Assembly (NCBI GenBank): GCA_036873755.1
Contig: JAVTVY010045494.1
Coordinates: 124,001 to 188,000, forward strand
DNA length: 64,000 bases
Source of the DNA: Hanleya hanleyi
Lineage: Eukaryota; Mollusca; Polyplacophora; Lepidopleurida; Hanleyidae
Reading direction: 5' to 3'
Shown here one piece after another: positions 23,339 through 35,200 of this stretch. A program made the translations under genes and the position numbers. Numbering within the stretch: the stretch's first letter is position 1; each line of letters starts with the position of its first letter. The notes beneath the pieces are model-generated. The model saw only the letters and a list, made by a program, of their open reading frames with translations. It ran no database searches and was not told where the DNA came from.

Positions 23339-24582
23339 ATAGTATTTTTCTTATAATTAGTCGCGGGTTTGAGGGCTTCTGTAAAATCAGCCGTATGGTT
23401 AAAATCAATTTCCTTTTTAGAACGTATATAACAAAGTTATATCTATAGAATGTCATACCACTCTCCGTGATAACTGCTACAAAACTTGAGTTTTAGAGCT
23501 TTTTTGTACTACCCGGGTTAAATGCCATAAGGGTTGTTCACGTGAATCTTCACCAATACATGGTATGTCGTCATAATCTATTCCTTTTTCTCTGGCCAAA
23601 GGGCAATAGGCGGGGCGAGATGTCATTCAAGGGTTGCTCTGTTTGTCGTTTGGTTATGAAGACATGAGATTGAACTATTGTCGTTGACAAAGAACGAAAG
23701 ATTCGAGAATACGGGTGGACCAGTACAGCCGATATGTTATGCAAATGTCCTCGACACTTCAAAGATTTGGACGCCTCTCAGACACAGCATAACCGTATCA
23801 CTTCAATAGTATGGTGATCTAGTTGGAGCAAAAGTGTGCCCCGCATTACCTCATCAAAAGCGTGAGCGACAACGCAAAGGGCGACGTCGTCTTCCAAAAC
23901 ACGAGGTCGCCCTTTCGCGTCGCGTGTCGCCTTTGACAATGTTGAGTGATAGGACGACGACGTCGCTTTCATACATCAGGACGTCGTGTTATTCAATCAG
24001 TGCTCTTCGATGCATCGTAGGTTTACAAATGTAATTAACGAGAGAGCAATCAAATTAAACTATACACTTACAATACCGTTGATGATGTCCGACTCTAATC
24101 GACTGGATCAATAATGGGATATTTGCTATAAAAATGTAAATATAGGTCATACGGCCATCCATAGATTACACCGTCATTGAAATAAAGATCGTGTGGAGTT
24201 GTCATTTTAATTCATGCAGTCACTTATGGAGGCATTGCCCCTGTCCTTGTGAAGGTAACATCGATTGAGGACACTTTCCCATATATAGAACTGAATAGCT
24301 TACCCCGCCTATTGCCCTTTGGCCAGAGAAAAAGGAATAGATTATGACGACATACCATGTATTGGTGAAGAATCACGTGAACAACCATTATGGCATTTAA
24401 CCCGGGTAGTACAAAAAAGCTCTAAAACTCAAGTTTTGTAGCAGTTATCACGGAGAGTGGTATGACATTCTATAGATATAACTTTGTTATATACGTTCTA
24501 AAAAAGGAAATTGATTTTAACCATACGGCTGATTTTACAGAAGCCCTCAAACCCGCGACTAATTATAAGAAAAATACTATAG
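23339..24582. mobile_element. non-autonomous element with ~275-bp terminal inverted repeats
   Basis: The left arm (about 23339-23610) and right arm (about 24310-24582) are near-identical inverted copies, both starting TAGTATTTTTCTTATAATTA. The internal 700 bp is unrelated and partly CpG-rich (GACGTCGTCTTCC, GACGACGACGTCGC). TA lies just outside both ends, which would fit a TA target duplication of a Tc1/mariner-type element, but the shared bases make this ambiguous. No transposase is encoded; the arms are so alike that the insertion is young or the arms are gene-converted. Confidence 0.85.
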
Positions 24583-24772
24583 TTTGAAATTCGCACAGGA
24601 TTATATAGCACAGATTCCGTGAAATTTTATCTGAGTATGCGGAGATTGGCAAGACCTCTTCATATTTTGAGATCAAATGGGCAGACTTCAAAATAACTCT
24701 GGCTCAAAAGCCACTAATGACCATGGTAGAAGTTCAGTGGTTCAGGTATAACTCCATTCATGACAAAGTTAA
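24583..24772. other. spacer between two transposable elements
   Basis: Unique sequence between the long-TIR element and the TTAA-flanked MITE. It ends with the TTAA target site at 24769-24772. No feature seen. Confidence 0.5.
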
Positions 24773-25348
24773 CCCTAATTGGCCTGGGGGGGCCATTATG
24801 GCCCCCCTACCAAACTTTCTGCACTATCTCCGGGACGGCAAACAATGGAGAGCTGAAACTCCGTGGCTTTATCATTTGTCTTATTGGGGTCATTTTGAGC
24901 CTATTTTCATAACCCCCCGAGCAGAGGATCATGGGTAAATTCAAGATGGCGGCCACGTGGTGTACCAGAAAAGTGATTTTTTGTCATATTTCTTCAAAAT
25001 TTCTGCTTTTCCGCAATGAAAAGTGGGCAAAAACTATTTTATTTCGTATCACATTAATATTTGCTAATTTTTCATGCAGGTTTTGTGGAGAAATTGCAAA
25101 AATAAAAAATTCGGAAAATCTGACCAAAAAATCGACCAAAAAATGCCGTTTTTCAAAATGGCGTCACTGTGACGTCATCAAAGCGGCCATCTTGGATTTG
25201 TTTACATTTTCTGGTAGAGCTTGACCCAAGGGTATAGTGTAATAAATTTCAGCCCACTAGCTCAAGAGGTAAGAAAAATAATTAGGGGGGCCATTTCGGG
25301 CCCCCCCCCAGGCCTGGACAGGTCCCAAAAAGCCCAGGCCAGATAGGG
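24773..25348 (+). mobile_element. piggyBac-like MITE, copy 1
   Basis: It starts CCCTAATTGGCCTGGG and ends in the inverted CCCAGGCCAGATAGGG, flanked on both sides by TTAA (24769-24772, 25349-25352). TTAA targets and CCC-starting tips are the piggyBac signature. The body holds CAAGATGGCGGCC and, further on, CGGCCATCTTGG in inverted sense, plus TGTGACGTCATCA. No transposase. Other copies lie at 30232-30684, 32005-38880 (split) and 46462-46999. Confidence 0.85.
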
Positions 25349-25352
25349 TTAA

Positions 25353-26735
25353 AGCGTTTTGGTATTGACATACGTGTGTTAACATTGCATTTCCAGGTAA
25401 TTGATTAGTAATTTGTTCCAATATTTGGGTATAGTTTAGCTACGGGACATATAAGTGTGTTTTTTATTGATGAACGTGACCAAATGCGAGTTATATTGAA
25501 TATGGTTAAAAAAGAAACCTAATTTTCAGGTGTGTCGGTTCATTTGTTTTGGCTGCCCATTACCTTCAGCTCGCAATGTCTTCAGCTTTGGGCTCTGGAT
25601 TGTCACAAATTACTGGGTATTCCTTAACCTGTGGGCCCTTGTTCGTTTTATTCCCGTTCTCTGTCCCGACAAGTGATATTAGGTATTATCCTGCATACCG
25701 AGAAACATGGAATATTGATATATTCATTTTTCATTATGCTTTAGTAATTCTATTTTTCTCACAGTTAAACATTGTTTTAAACATCGATTTTGAATTAATA
25801 CCGGCTGATTACGATCAAATACCAAATGACTTCCCATGTTTTGCGACGCGTTATGCCTATATTACTAAATAACAAAAACAAAATGTCAAGCAGCCCAAGG
25901 TCAATCTTAGTAAAGCAATATCTTATCAACGCTTCTACGTTGTGTATGTGACTCCGCCAATCCTGATATTGCTTTTGCTTCGACTGAAGTGGACGTAAAA
26001 GACCAGAATTTTTCGTTGACTTAGAAGAATTACACCACTGTAGCAGAATATCACGTGATGTCACCGCCGTGCAGCAGTCAACGTAGGAGCAGCTTTTTAC
26101 ACGCAAGCTTATCCACTCCCCTCCAGACAACAGGTGAATTAATCCGACTTTACAGACATACCGACCACGTGTCACGAAGCTATTAAATATTCATACTATG
26201 GGGTCACTGGACGCGAAATTCGACGGAAGGAAGTACAATCTTATAGCGACATACACAATTGGGTAGAATTGATAGGATATGAATATATTAAGATTGCCCA
26301 TAGGCCAGCCCGTCTTCAACATGTCAGTTATGGTGTATATGTATGTCTCAGTCTGTCCAAGCTTTTAAAGGAAATATGTTATGATCAAATAATCAGAAAT
26401 GTCTATCCGCTTATCTGAGTTTTCTACTACACTGATCATATTTACGCAACAAAAATCGATAACATACAGTGTGGAAACAAGTGAAGTAATGACGATCTGA
26501 TATTTACAGTACATTTTATGGAATTCAACAGATAATTTTATAAGATACCACTATGAAGTGCATTACGTATATATAAGTGTAGTATAGCACAGATTTTCTT
26601 GTATTTGTGTAGTGAATGATATGTTTCGATTCCTGACTCGAGAAAGAAAACCGGCAATATCTTCACCCGCTGCAATGTAATTAATGTAGCGATAGCTGGT
26701 GTTACGTTTTTGCCATATACCCCGGGATATACCGC
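25353..26735. other. intergenic DNA, no supported gene
   Basis: Open frames at 25549-25872 (+) and 26175-25795 (-) overlap each other on opposite strands and show no family features. Nothing else is recognised. Confidence 0.4.
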
Positions 26736-26739
26736 CAAG

Positions 26740-27160
26740 ATTTCGGCTAGTATTCGTCAGGTTTCCGTCAGGTTTCTCATAGTGCCCACCTGACAAGTTC
26801 CTTCCATAATTCCTGATTAATCATCACTGAGATTGGGGATTCTGAGATTCGATACTATCGGTTTATCAGTTTCCATTATTCTTTACTAGATATAAATTGT
26901 TTAGATATTCCGAATATTCCCAGCAGAGCATCATGAGCAGAGAGAGAGAGTGTTTCAGTGAATCTCTAAATGCTCTGTACTAAGTTATATGGCTACTATT
27001 TGTAATTGCGAAAAAGAAATATTGTACGGGTAGTTCTGTTGTCATTAAATATCGGTACTTCATCATGGCGCTGTGATATTCTCATTAGTGTAACGTTTAT
27101 ATTTACTATGATATACATATATATTAAAAAAATCAGCTTTCGTGAAGAAAATAATAGTTT
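26740..27160. repeat. dispersed repeat E, copy 2
   Basis: The right half matches 22300-22570. The left half (GTCAGGTTTC, CACCTGACA(A/G)GTTCCTTCCA) matches 31690-31790, so this is the longest of the three visible copies. Confidence 0.6.
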
Positions 27161-28060
27161 TCATTTTGTTGTGTTTTTCTTGATTCCTGTGGACAAGTGG
27201 CCCTGGTGTTAGCCTAAGGAGGGATATGTGACGTTTACACACGAAAAACGCCTTGATGCGTGACGGCCTTAAAGCCGTTTCTAACACAAAATCAGCCAAA
27301 ATCATTGATTTATCGAAAACGCACATTTATGGGGAGGGCTTTCTCTTGTAAATAAAAAAAATAGAATATTTTCACACATTAAGAAGATAGGTTAATTGAA
27401 AGAAGTAAGAACGGTTTTGGTTTGCGGTGTATTTTCTGTGTTGCAAGAGAAAATCCACCATATAGCATTATAGGTCAGAGCGCAATTGTTTTGAAGATGA
27501 TATAGGTTGCAGGTTTTGGAGCAAAATCATATCTGTTTTCATACCGTCACACACAAACTAGTTTTGCACATGTAAGCGTTGTATATCCTTTAATAATTTA
27601 GTATTCACTGTCGAAGTGCTCGTTATTAAAATCCGATAATGTACTACATAATATCAATTCCAACAAACTGGAAATAAATGCTATGAACAATTATCAATAT
27701 TATCCATATATGTTGGATTCACGAAGCTGAAAAAGCCGAATGACATGACCAAAGCGGAGATACTGAGTTATCACATTTCAAAGTAAACTGTAGGTTTGAT
27801 TGGTTAATTATCCAAGTGTATCAGACCGTATTGCAAGTCTCCGTTGGCCACAGCTGATATACCAATTAAGATTTCTCGTGTACCAATGTTGTTGAGGACG
27901 CGCGGGCCCATATACCAATGCAGTAAAGGACGCGCGTGCAACTGCAGACGAAGACTGATTCAGATGAGTTTGTACACGCGAGTTCAGCCACTGGAAGAAG
28001 TTGGGTACGGCAAAAGTGGGAGAGAATCGAGAATTTTTTTTCACAAAAATTGAATGATTC
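27161..28060. other. intergenic DNA, no supported gene
   Basis: The frame at 28044-27808 (-) and its shadow on the plus strand are unremarkable. The end of the interval grades into the GATATCGAGAA repeat block. Confidence 0.4.
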
Positions 28061-28064
28061 GCGA

Positions 28065-29715
28065 GAAACTGGTCTCGAAAGAAAAACGATATCGCGAATC
28101 AGTAGAGAATCCTAGAGAGAGAATAGAGAATTGTTCTTAGTGGAGAAAAAACGATTGAAAACCGATCGAAGTAGTGCCGCTTTTGTCTACGCCTAGTCGG
28201 TACATTGCCTAGCATGTTAAAATTGCTGACATATACCCGTAGACAAGGGAACCAAGTTACTGGTTCTATGCACAACTAAATATCCCATGCATGTGCTCGG
28301 CCCCACTGATAGACCCATAATACATAAATTCACAGAAATGTATTCCCAATGTAAATGTCCGTTATTATAGATCGAACATGTATGGAAACAAATATAATGC
28401 CGATATTCCCTGTTTGATTTTTTGAATAGTCAAGAACGGAAATGGATCTTTCGGGCGGTCAGATGTTCAACCCGACTGATGGACGCTGGACTAAGTAACA
28501 TTTATTAAGTATAATAAAATAAATCTTATGAAAATGTGATAATTCAATGCAGCTTCTTTTAAAATCGCGATGACATGGTATGTTAGCATTACTTTGTTGA
28601 AGCAGATACAGCTCAATTTTACCTGGGCATTGCTTTATGTAGCACTCTCACACATACCGGCGTATAACAACTGTTAATCTGTGAATGACGTAATTGTATT
28701 CATTCGCCTCTGGATGGTTTCTCGATATACTCTCGAAGCTTTTTCGCTCAAAGTTTCTCGACATTCTCCCGATCAGCATAAGACCATTGATTCTCGATGG
28801 GTCGAAAGAGACGAGTAAAAAACGATATCGAGAATATCGATCGAGAATTTTGAAAAATATTTCGTTTTTGTTTTCTCATGTTTTTCTCTTCACAATATGA
28901 TAGGGATTTCTTCGAGAGAACCAACGAAAATTCTTCATTGAAGGAAAAACGATTAATGGAGACGCTTCCTAAAACCACTGATTCTCGATGAGTCAAAAGA
29001 GACGAATAAAAAACGATATCGAGAAAATCGATCGAGAATTTTGAAGAAAAAAAAATTGTTTTCATATTTTTTTCTCGACATTCTCTCGAAGAATTTCCTA
29101 TAGGACCGGGATTTCTTCGAGAAAACCAAAGAAAATTTCGATTAAAGGAAGAAAATGATTAATGGAGATGCTTCCTTATATGCCAACTGTTAATCTGTGA
29201 ATGACGTAATTGTATTCATTCGCCTCTCGATGGTTTCGCGATATTCTCTCGAAGCTTTCTCGCTCAAAATTTCTCGACATTCTCTCATTCAACACATTCG
29301 TCTTTTTCGATGGGTCGAAAAAGACGAGTAAAAACGATATCGAGAATATCGATCGAGAATTTTGACAAAGATTTCGGTTTTTTTTCTTCATGTTTTTCTG
29401 TCGACATTCTCTAGAAGAATTCCCAATATGATTGGCATTTCTTCGAGAAAACCAACGAAAATTCTCCGTTGAAGGAAAAACGATTAACGGAGATGCTTCC
29501 TAAAACCACTGATTCTCGATGAGTCAAAAGAGCCGAATAAAAAACGATATCGAGAAAATCGATCGAGAGTTTTGAAAACGATTTCGTTGTTTTCATTTTT
29601 TTCTCTCGACATTCTCTCGAAGAATTTCCGATAGGATGGGACTTTCTTCGAGAAAACCAAAGAAAATCTCGATTAAAGGAAGAAAGGATTAATGGAGACC
29701 CTTCCTTATATGCCA
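28065..29715. repeat. complex tandem repeat block (GATATCGAGAA-rich)
   Basis: Units of about 205-290 bp share AAAACGATATCGAGAA, TCGATCGAGAATTTTGA, TTTCTTCGAGA and a GATTAATGGAGA-GCTTCC ending. A higher order is visible: about 28681-29175 and 29200-29715 are two copies of a roughly 515-bp unit, both opening with GAATGACGTAATTGTATTC and each made of two related sub-units. Degraded sub-units start at 28065. Palindromic cores such as ATCGATCGAGAA recur. Long frames across it arise from repetition and are not genes. Confidence 0.85.
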
Positions 29716-30231
29716 CATAAACAGGAACGTCAGAATGCCAGCTAAGTATGTTTTATGTTGTTCAACATTGAGCTATGTCTATTTTTCTTTCGGGTTGGTG
29801 ATGTATGCTAATTCAACAAGGAAAATAGCTCTTCAATGTGATAAATTCGTTATACCATGCTTTTGCTTGGGAATACAAGCTGGTATTTCGTCTCAAAGCT
29901 CGTGCGGGCTCGTGAAAATATTTATCTTCTCGGCGAAATATTGGCCTGTATACCCACACAAAAACAGTGGTATAGCTTATATTATCAGAATACACACGAT
30001 GATATTGGCTTGGTGGTTTGCTGTTCCTTCTGAAAAAGCAGTTGTCTCATACCAAAGTTCGAAAGTTGCAGTAACGGTGCTGAAACGTCTCGGGATATGT
30101 CACAACCAGTCACGTATGGGTGACTAAAATCTCCTGATAACTTGGCTTATCTTAATAGCTAGTGCGAATACCGGTATGTTGCACGATGTCCTACTTGAGC
30201 TCTGTTGTCTAATCATGCATACACTGCCCAT
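29716..30231. other. intergenic DNA, no supported gene
   Basis: A 130-codon frame (29735-30127, +) has no recognisable domain and is opposed by another frame on the minus strand. Left uncalled. Confidence 0.4.
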
Positions 30232-30684
30232 AAAGAGGGGGGCGGGGGGAATTTCGGTCCCCTTTCTTTAATTTTCTTAGCCCTTGAGCTGGGGGTCTGA
30301 CTTTTCCACACTATATCCTTCGGTGTATCTCTACAAAAAAAAAACAAGACGACCGCTTTGGTGTTTTCCGTTAGAATTTTTTATTGATGTAATTTCTCCA
30401 CAAACAAACTGTAAGATAGTTTAGCAAATATTAACCTAACGTGAAATAAAGTAGTTTTTGTCCACTTTTCCCCTCGGAAAGGCAGAAATTTTGAAGAAAA
30501 ATAACGAAAACATCACTTTCCTGGTACCCCAGGTGGCCGCCATCTTGAATTTTCTCATGATCCTCTGCTCGATGGGTTATGCGATTTGACTCAAAATGAT
30601 CCCAAATATGACAAACCACAAAAGTGACCGAGATAGCGCAGAAAGTTTGACAGGGGTCAAAAAGTCTTCCCAGATCTGGCAGGG
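30232..30684 (-). mobile_element. piggyBac-like MITE, copy 2 (one end lost)
   Basis: The right tip, read on the minus strand, starts CCCTGCCAGATCTGG next to TTAA (30685-30688). The body follows copy 1 in reverse, including GGCCGCCATCTTGAA. The opposite terminus fades out near 30232 in a G-rich stretch and no second TTAA is present. Confidence 0.8.
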
Positions 30685-30688
30685 TTAA

Positions 30689-32004
30689 TATGGCGGTAAA
30701 ATATTGCACCATGCAGATTGCTTATGTTAAAAGACACCATTCAGTTGATGTTTTTACTTTTTTGTACCTATTTTCCTTTTCTTACCATGCCGATTTAATG
30801 AAGAATGATACGTTGTCAAATCAACCAGCCATATGCCATATGATATGCATGAAGAGTGTATGTCGAGGCATGTCAAGCGTCATGAAAGAATTCTCTTACG
30901 GTCAAATAATGAGGAAAAAAATCTACAAATCCGAGTCGTAATGATCGGAAATCTCCTCTGTCACATAATAATTGCACCGCCTCTTTCCATTCCTAATTAA
31001 TGTCTGACTCATTTGACAATTTATTTGTCACGATAGCAGCGTCAGGTGCATTCGTCGCGTGGCTCCCATCGGTTCTTTCTTGTATCTTTCCTCCATCTTC
31101 AGAATAGGCCATATTTTCAATCAATGCGAACTGAACTATTTTCGACCTGAAGTTGCCAATATTATCATACATTTAAACATAATAGCTCCCTCGCTGTATA
31201 GTGAAATAATTTGATACTTATTTATCATATTTACATTAGTTATCAATAGTTAAAGGAGACTCCGCATGCTGAAGATATAGAAGAAAAACGAACAGTGGAA
31301 GCCACGCGTCAATGCACCTGCCTTTGTTATCGGGTCAGATCTATTTTCAAAGGAAGAACTTCAATTTGAGTCCGGCATTAGGACTGAAAAGATACAGTAT
31401 ATTTATTCTTTGATATACGAGATTACCGATCAATCTGTCTATAATTTGTACTGTTCCTTTTCCTCATTATTTGACCATAAATCATTTTTTTATTCGCGGA
31501 CAGGATTATGTTCAGGCTTAGTGCAAGTCCGGCATTCGAAAAAAGACCCACTTTTTTCTGTCATACCCCCTGGCTATTTCCACGAGGATGTAGTTAATAT
31601 TTGTACATGATGAACATCTAGCATTATTTTTTTTACCTCGTGATAAAACCCAAGAACTTCAATGCCCCTAAGCTTCGTCAAGTAGTTTTCGGGTTTCCGT
31701 CCTCTCGCGATGTTCACTTGACAGGTTCCTTCCAGGATGCTATCATTATTAACATTATTCCGTATTACTGAGATTAGGAATCCAAATAGCGTAAAACTTC
31801 TAATTCTCTATAAACTCGATATTCCGGCGATATGATTGATTAACCCAGAGTTCATTGTCCTTGTAGGTGAGTGTTCAGTTATTCAGAATAGAAAGTACAG
31901 AACGATTTTCTCAATGAATCTCTAGCCAAGACGTCCATTCCGTTATCTGGTTAACATTTATAATTGGATTACCCACACAAGGAATATCTGTGCAAGTTTC
32001 TGAT
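30689..32004. other. intergenic DNA with a third copy of repeat E
   Basis: Roughly 31690-31980 resembles repeat E (TTGACAGGTTCCTTCCA, CTCAATGAATCTCTA). Upstream of that nothing is recognised. Confidence 0.4.
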
Positions 32005-32280
32005 GCGACCATCTGGGGTACCAGAAATGTGATGTCTTCTTCAAAATCTTTGCTTTTCTCTGAAAAAAGGTGGAAAAAATATCTTATTTCACATCAGATA
32101 ATAATTTACTGATTTATCGTGCAGTTTTTGCCAAGAAAATGGCATAAATATAAAATTGAAACATCGAACCGAAAGTCAGCCGAAATATAGACCTACCTCC
32201 AGGAAAAACGACGTCACTGTGACGTAATCAGGACATTTTTTTGTAGAGCATATCCAAAGGGTAGAGTGTGATAAGATTCA
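32005..32280 (+). mobile_element. piggyBac-like MITE, copy 3, left part
   Basis: The body matches copy 1 (GGGGTACCAGAAATGTGATG, TTTTCTCTGAAAAAAGG, GTCACTGTGACGTAATCA). It stops abruptly at 32280, where the Harbinger-like element begins, and continues after that element at about 38777. The outer left tip and its TTAA are missing. Confidence 0.8.
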
Positions 32281-32281
32281 G

Positions 32282-35200
32282 GGGCCGATTTCTCGAAAGT
32301 CAACTTAAGTCCAAAAATGGTACTTAAGTCCCTAAATTGACTTAAGTGAGTGATAAATGACTTAAGTGCATTCCCCGAAACTTTTCTTAGCAAATAAATT
32401 GCCTCAAATTTGCTTAACTTTAAGTCTGGTTAGAGGTGACTTAAGTGTATTTTAAAATGCTTAAGTACCAAAAAAATAAATTCAAGATGGTCGTCATAAT
32501 GTCCGTTTCAGTGGATAAAAAATGCAAAATATCCAATAGAAGGTGAAATTTATGCAGGTGATACAAAAGTGAATCGAAAATCAATCCCATACAACTCGAT
32601 TTTAATGAGAAAACGTATTGAAATTTGTTTGAAATGGCGTTTTGGTGTATCTGAATGGCAAGGAGCACCCCTCTCTGAATGCTGCTGGTTGATCAGGTAT
32701 GGTATATTGAGGTAAGCGTGTTGACAGTTGTGTTTGATTCAGTTATTGACGAGGTTCTCTCACACGGACACTGTGTCATCATGATGCGAACTGCCGACAC
32801 TTGTGTGATTCAAATTGATGTATGCGCCAAGATTGACAGCGTTAATTACATACGATAATCAGTGTATTATGAAGATAAGATCGCGCATGAATCAATATGC
32901 ATGTTAGCTACGGGTTAGTTGTGAAGATATTTGATACATTTTCGGAATTTGGGAGAAAAAAACTAACCGTTTGACGCAGTCGATTCCCGCACTCGGCGAT
33001 CAACAAACACGAGCGCCTCCTACAACTAAGCAGGTCGCACAAATGACCTCCCTTCGTGAGGGTTCATATGGGGGCGTCCTCCAGCCGCACTTTTCTTTCA
33101 GACCTTAATGTCTCCAATCCATGTATTGAATTGCTCAATTGATAATTTTGTTTGAACAATATATATTGTTCAGAACATTTTTTTGCTGGTATTAGTCTCT
33201 GAATCTCCAAACATTTGGTTTTTGAGGCAAATAAATATTTAATTATTATATTTACAAAAATGAATTAATATATTCACAGAACAAAATAATTGATCAAGTT
33301 ACAGTTTACAAGAGAATTTGTTTTAAAATAAAAACATTAGAGATGTTAGAGGTGTAGATATACATACAGGAAAGTATGTTTGCCGCGACTTCTATCTTTT
33401 AATATAAAACCTATTTCAATACTTCAATAGAAAAAAAATGTAAATTTTTGATTCCAACTTACTGACTGAACCAGAGATATTACTTTCCCACACATGTACA
33501 ATATATTCCTCTCCAGCATTGACAATAATGACATTTTTCAGCCTTATTTGCAAGAGCCAAAACTTGATAAAATAATCTTATAAGATATATATTGTTACAA
33601 TAAGTTAATTCCATGCTTTCTTGTTTCTGTATAATTGTTCGGGAGTCAGGCAAGAAAATATTCTTGTACAGTGTACGAGTTAAGAAAATAATCCTGTTAC
33701 TTCACACAAACATTTTTGCACAGAAGATTATCTTGAAAATAACCTTAGATTGACAAAAATATTTAAGGAAATAGCTCAAAACAAAATAAATTTCATTACT
33801 TTTCTTAAAAACAACATTTTGGGGTGTTTTATATAAAATGGTTAGAATCATTTGTCATTTTGTGTTTTGGGAAATCTTAATTTTATAAATCTTTTTTTTT
33901 TTTATGTGACACAGTTGTATTTATTAATCATCAACAGTGCTATATACAAAAATGACTGGTCTTTTCTGGCTTATACCTACAATACTTCAAAGATGGATCC
34001 TGCAAATTTATGCACAGAATGGGTTCTGATAGATGGAACACTCATGGCTTTACATGTACATGTATGTCAGTTCAATATTGCACTGTTTGCATTCGGTGAA
34101 TCGTGATATTTTTTCTGCACGATTGGTTAATTTGTCAGTTGTTTAATCTCGACATACTAGGCCTACTCTAATTGTTTGTACAAAATCTCTGATAGCAGCT
34201 TAATTAGTTTATGCTAGCCAAGATAAAACTTATTATTTACTTCTGGTGGAATGATGTTATAAACCTAATCTGACTTTCGCGCATTATTGAGAGAACAAAG
34301 AACCAGTGATTTCAGTTGATCAGCTACTGGTTCATATAATTTTACTTTGACCTATCTGTTAGCCCAGGAGAATATTTTGAACTGCTTATAATTGACATAA
34401 TTTTTTAAAGATGTGCTATATTATTCAGTACCAGTATTCAAAGAAAGTGTCATTATGCCTGAAATAATGTAAAATTCTGGAAATATTACATGAAAATATG
34501 CCAGCTATCTAAGTTAAAAATTTCTCCGGAGTTAAAAGATAGGACAAGTGAATTATGAAAACCACTACATCAGTTGAAATCACTGGTCACAACATGGACA
34601 TACTTTTCTTTGTATTCTCAATAATGTGCAAAAGGCAGATTCCAATAAAATTAGACTGGGTTTCCACAGATTTAGTGCTTAAAGCTCGAAACCATAAGCA
34701 GTAGGAACTGGTACTTCAGAGCTTCAAATCCCACTCAATACTCTATTCTAGAGGGTACACACAGGATTTCCACATTGTTCTGGTCAGATCAACTACAAGG
34801 ACTACTTTAGTGAGAGTACATGTGAAGATTGACTATAGTCGTTATGGTCAGAGATGCCAATCAAATTATCATGAATGAAATATGTTCCACGGTCAAAATC
34901 AGCATGTCCATAGACCTTAAAATGGAATTGTTATTTAAGAATAAAGGTACAGTAATAAATTACTGGAGTCTCTGATCTTGCAAAGTTAAATGTTATTCAG
35001 TTGAAAATTGATGATTTATAACAAATATATTTTTTCAAGCTTAAAGTGATCTATAATCAAGATAATACACATACATGTATCACCAGGGGTAAAATGTATA
35101 CATGTGAAAGATTTCCGAATTTCTTCAAGGGAGTTTTCCTGTCTGCAACTGGACAATGTGTGTTTGTGTTTATAAACACACTACCTGGTAATTCTGGTAC

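Noticed and set aside
28694..29716. Ser/Phe-rich frames in the 28-29.7 kb block
   Set aside because: They are translations of tandem repeats, with no start context or domain.
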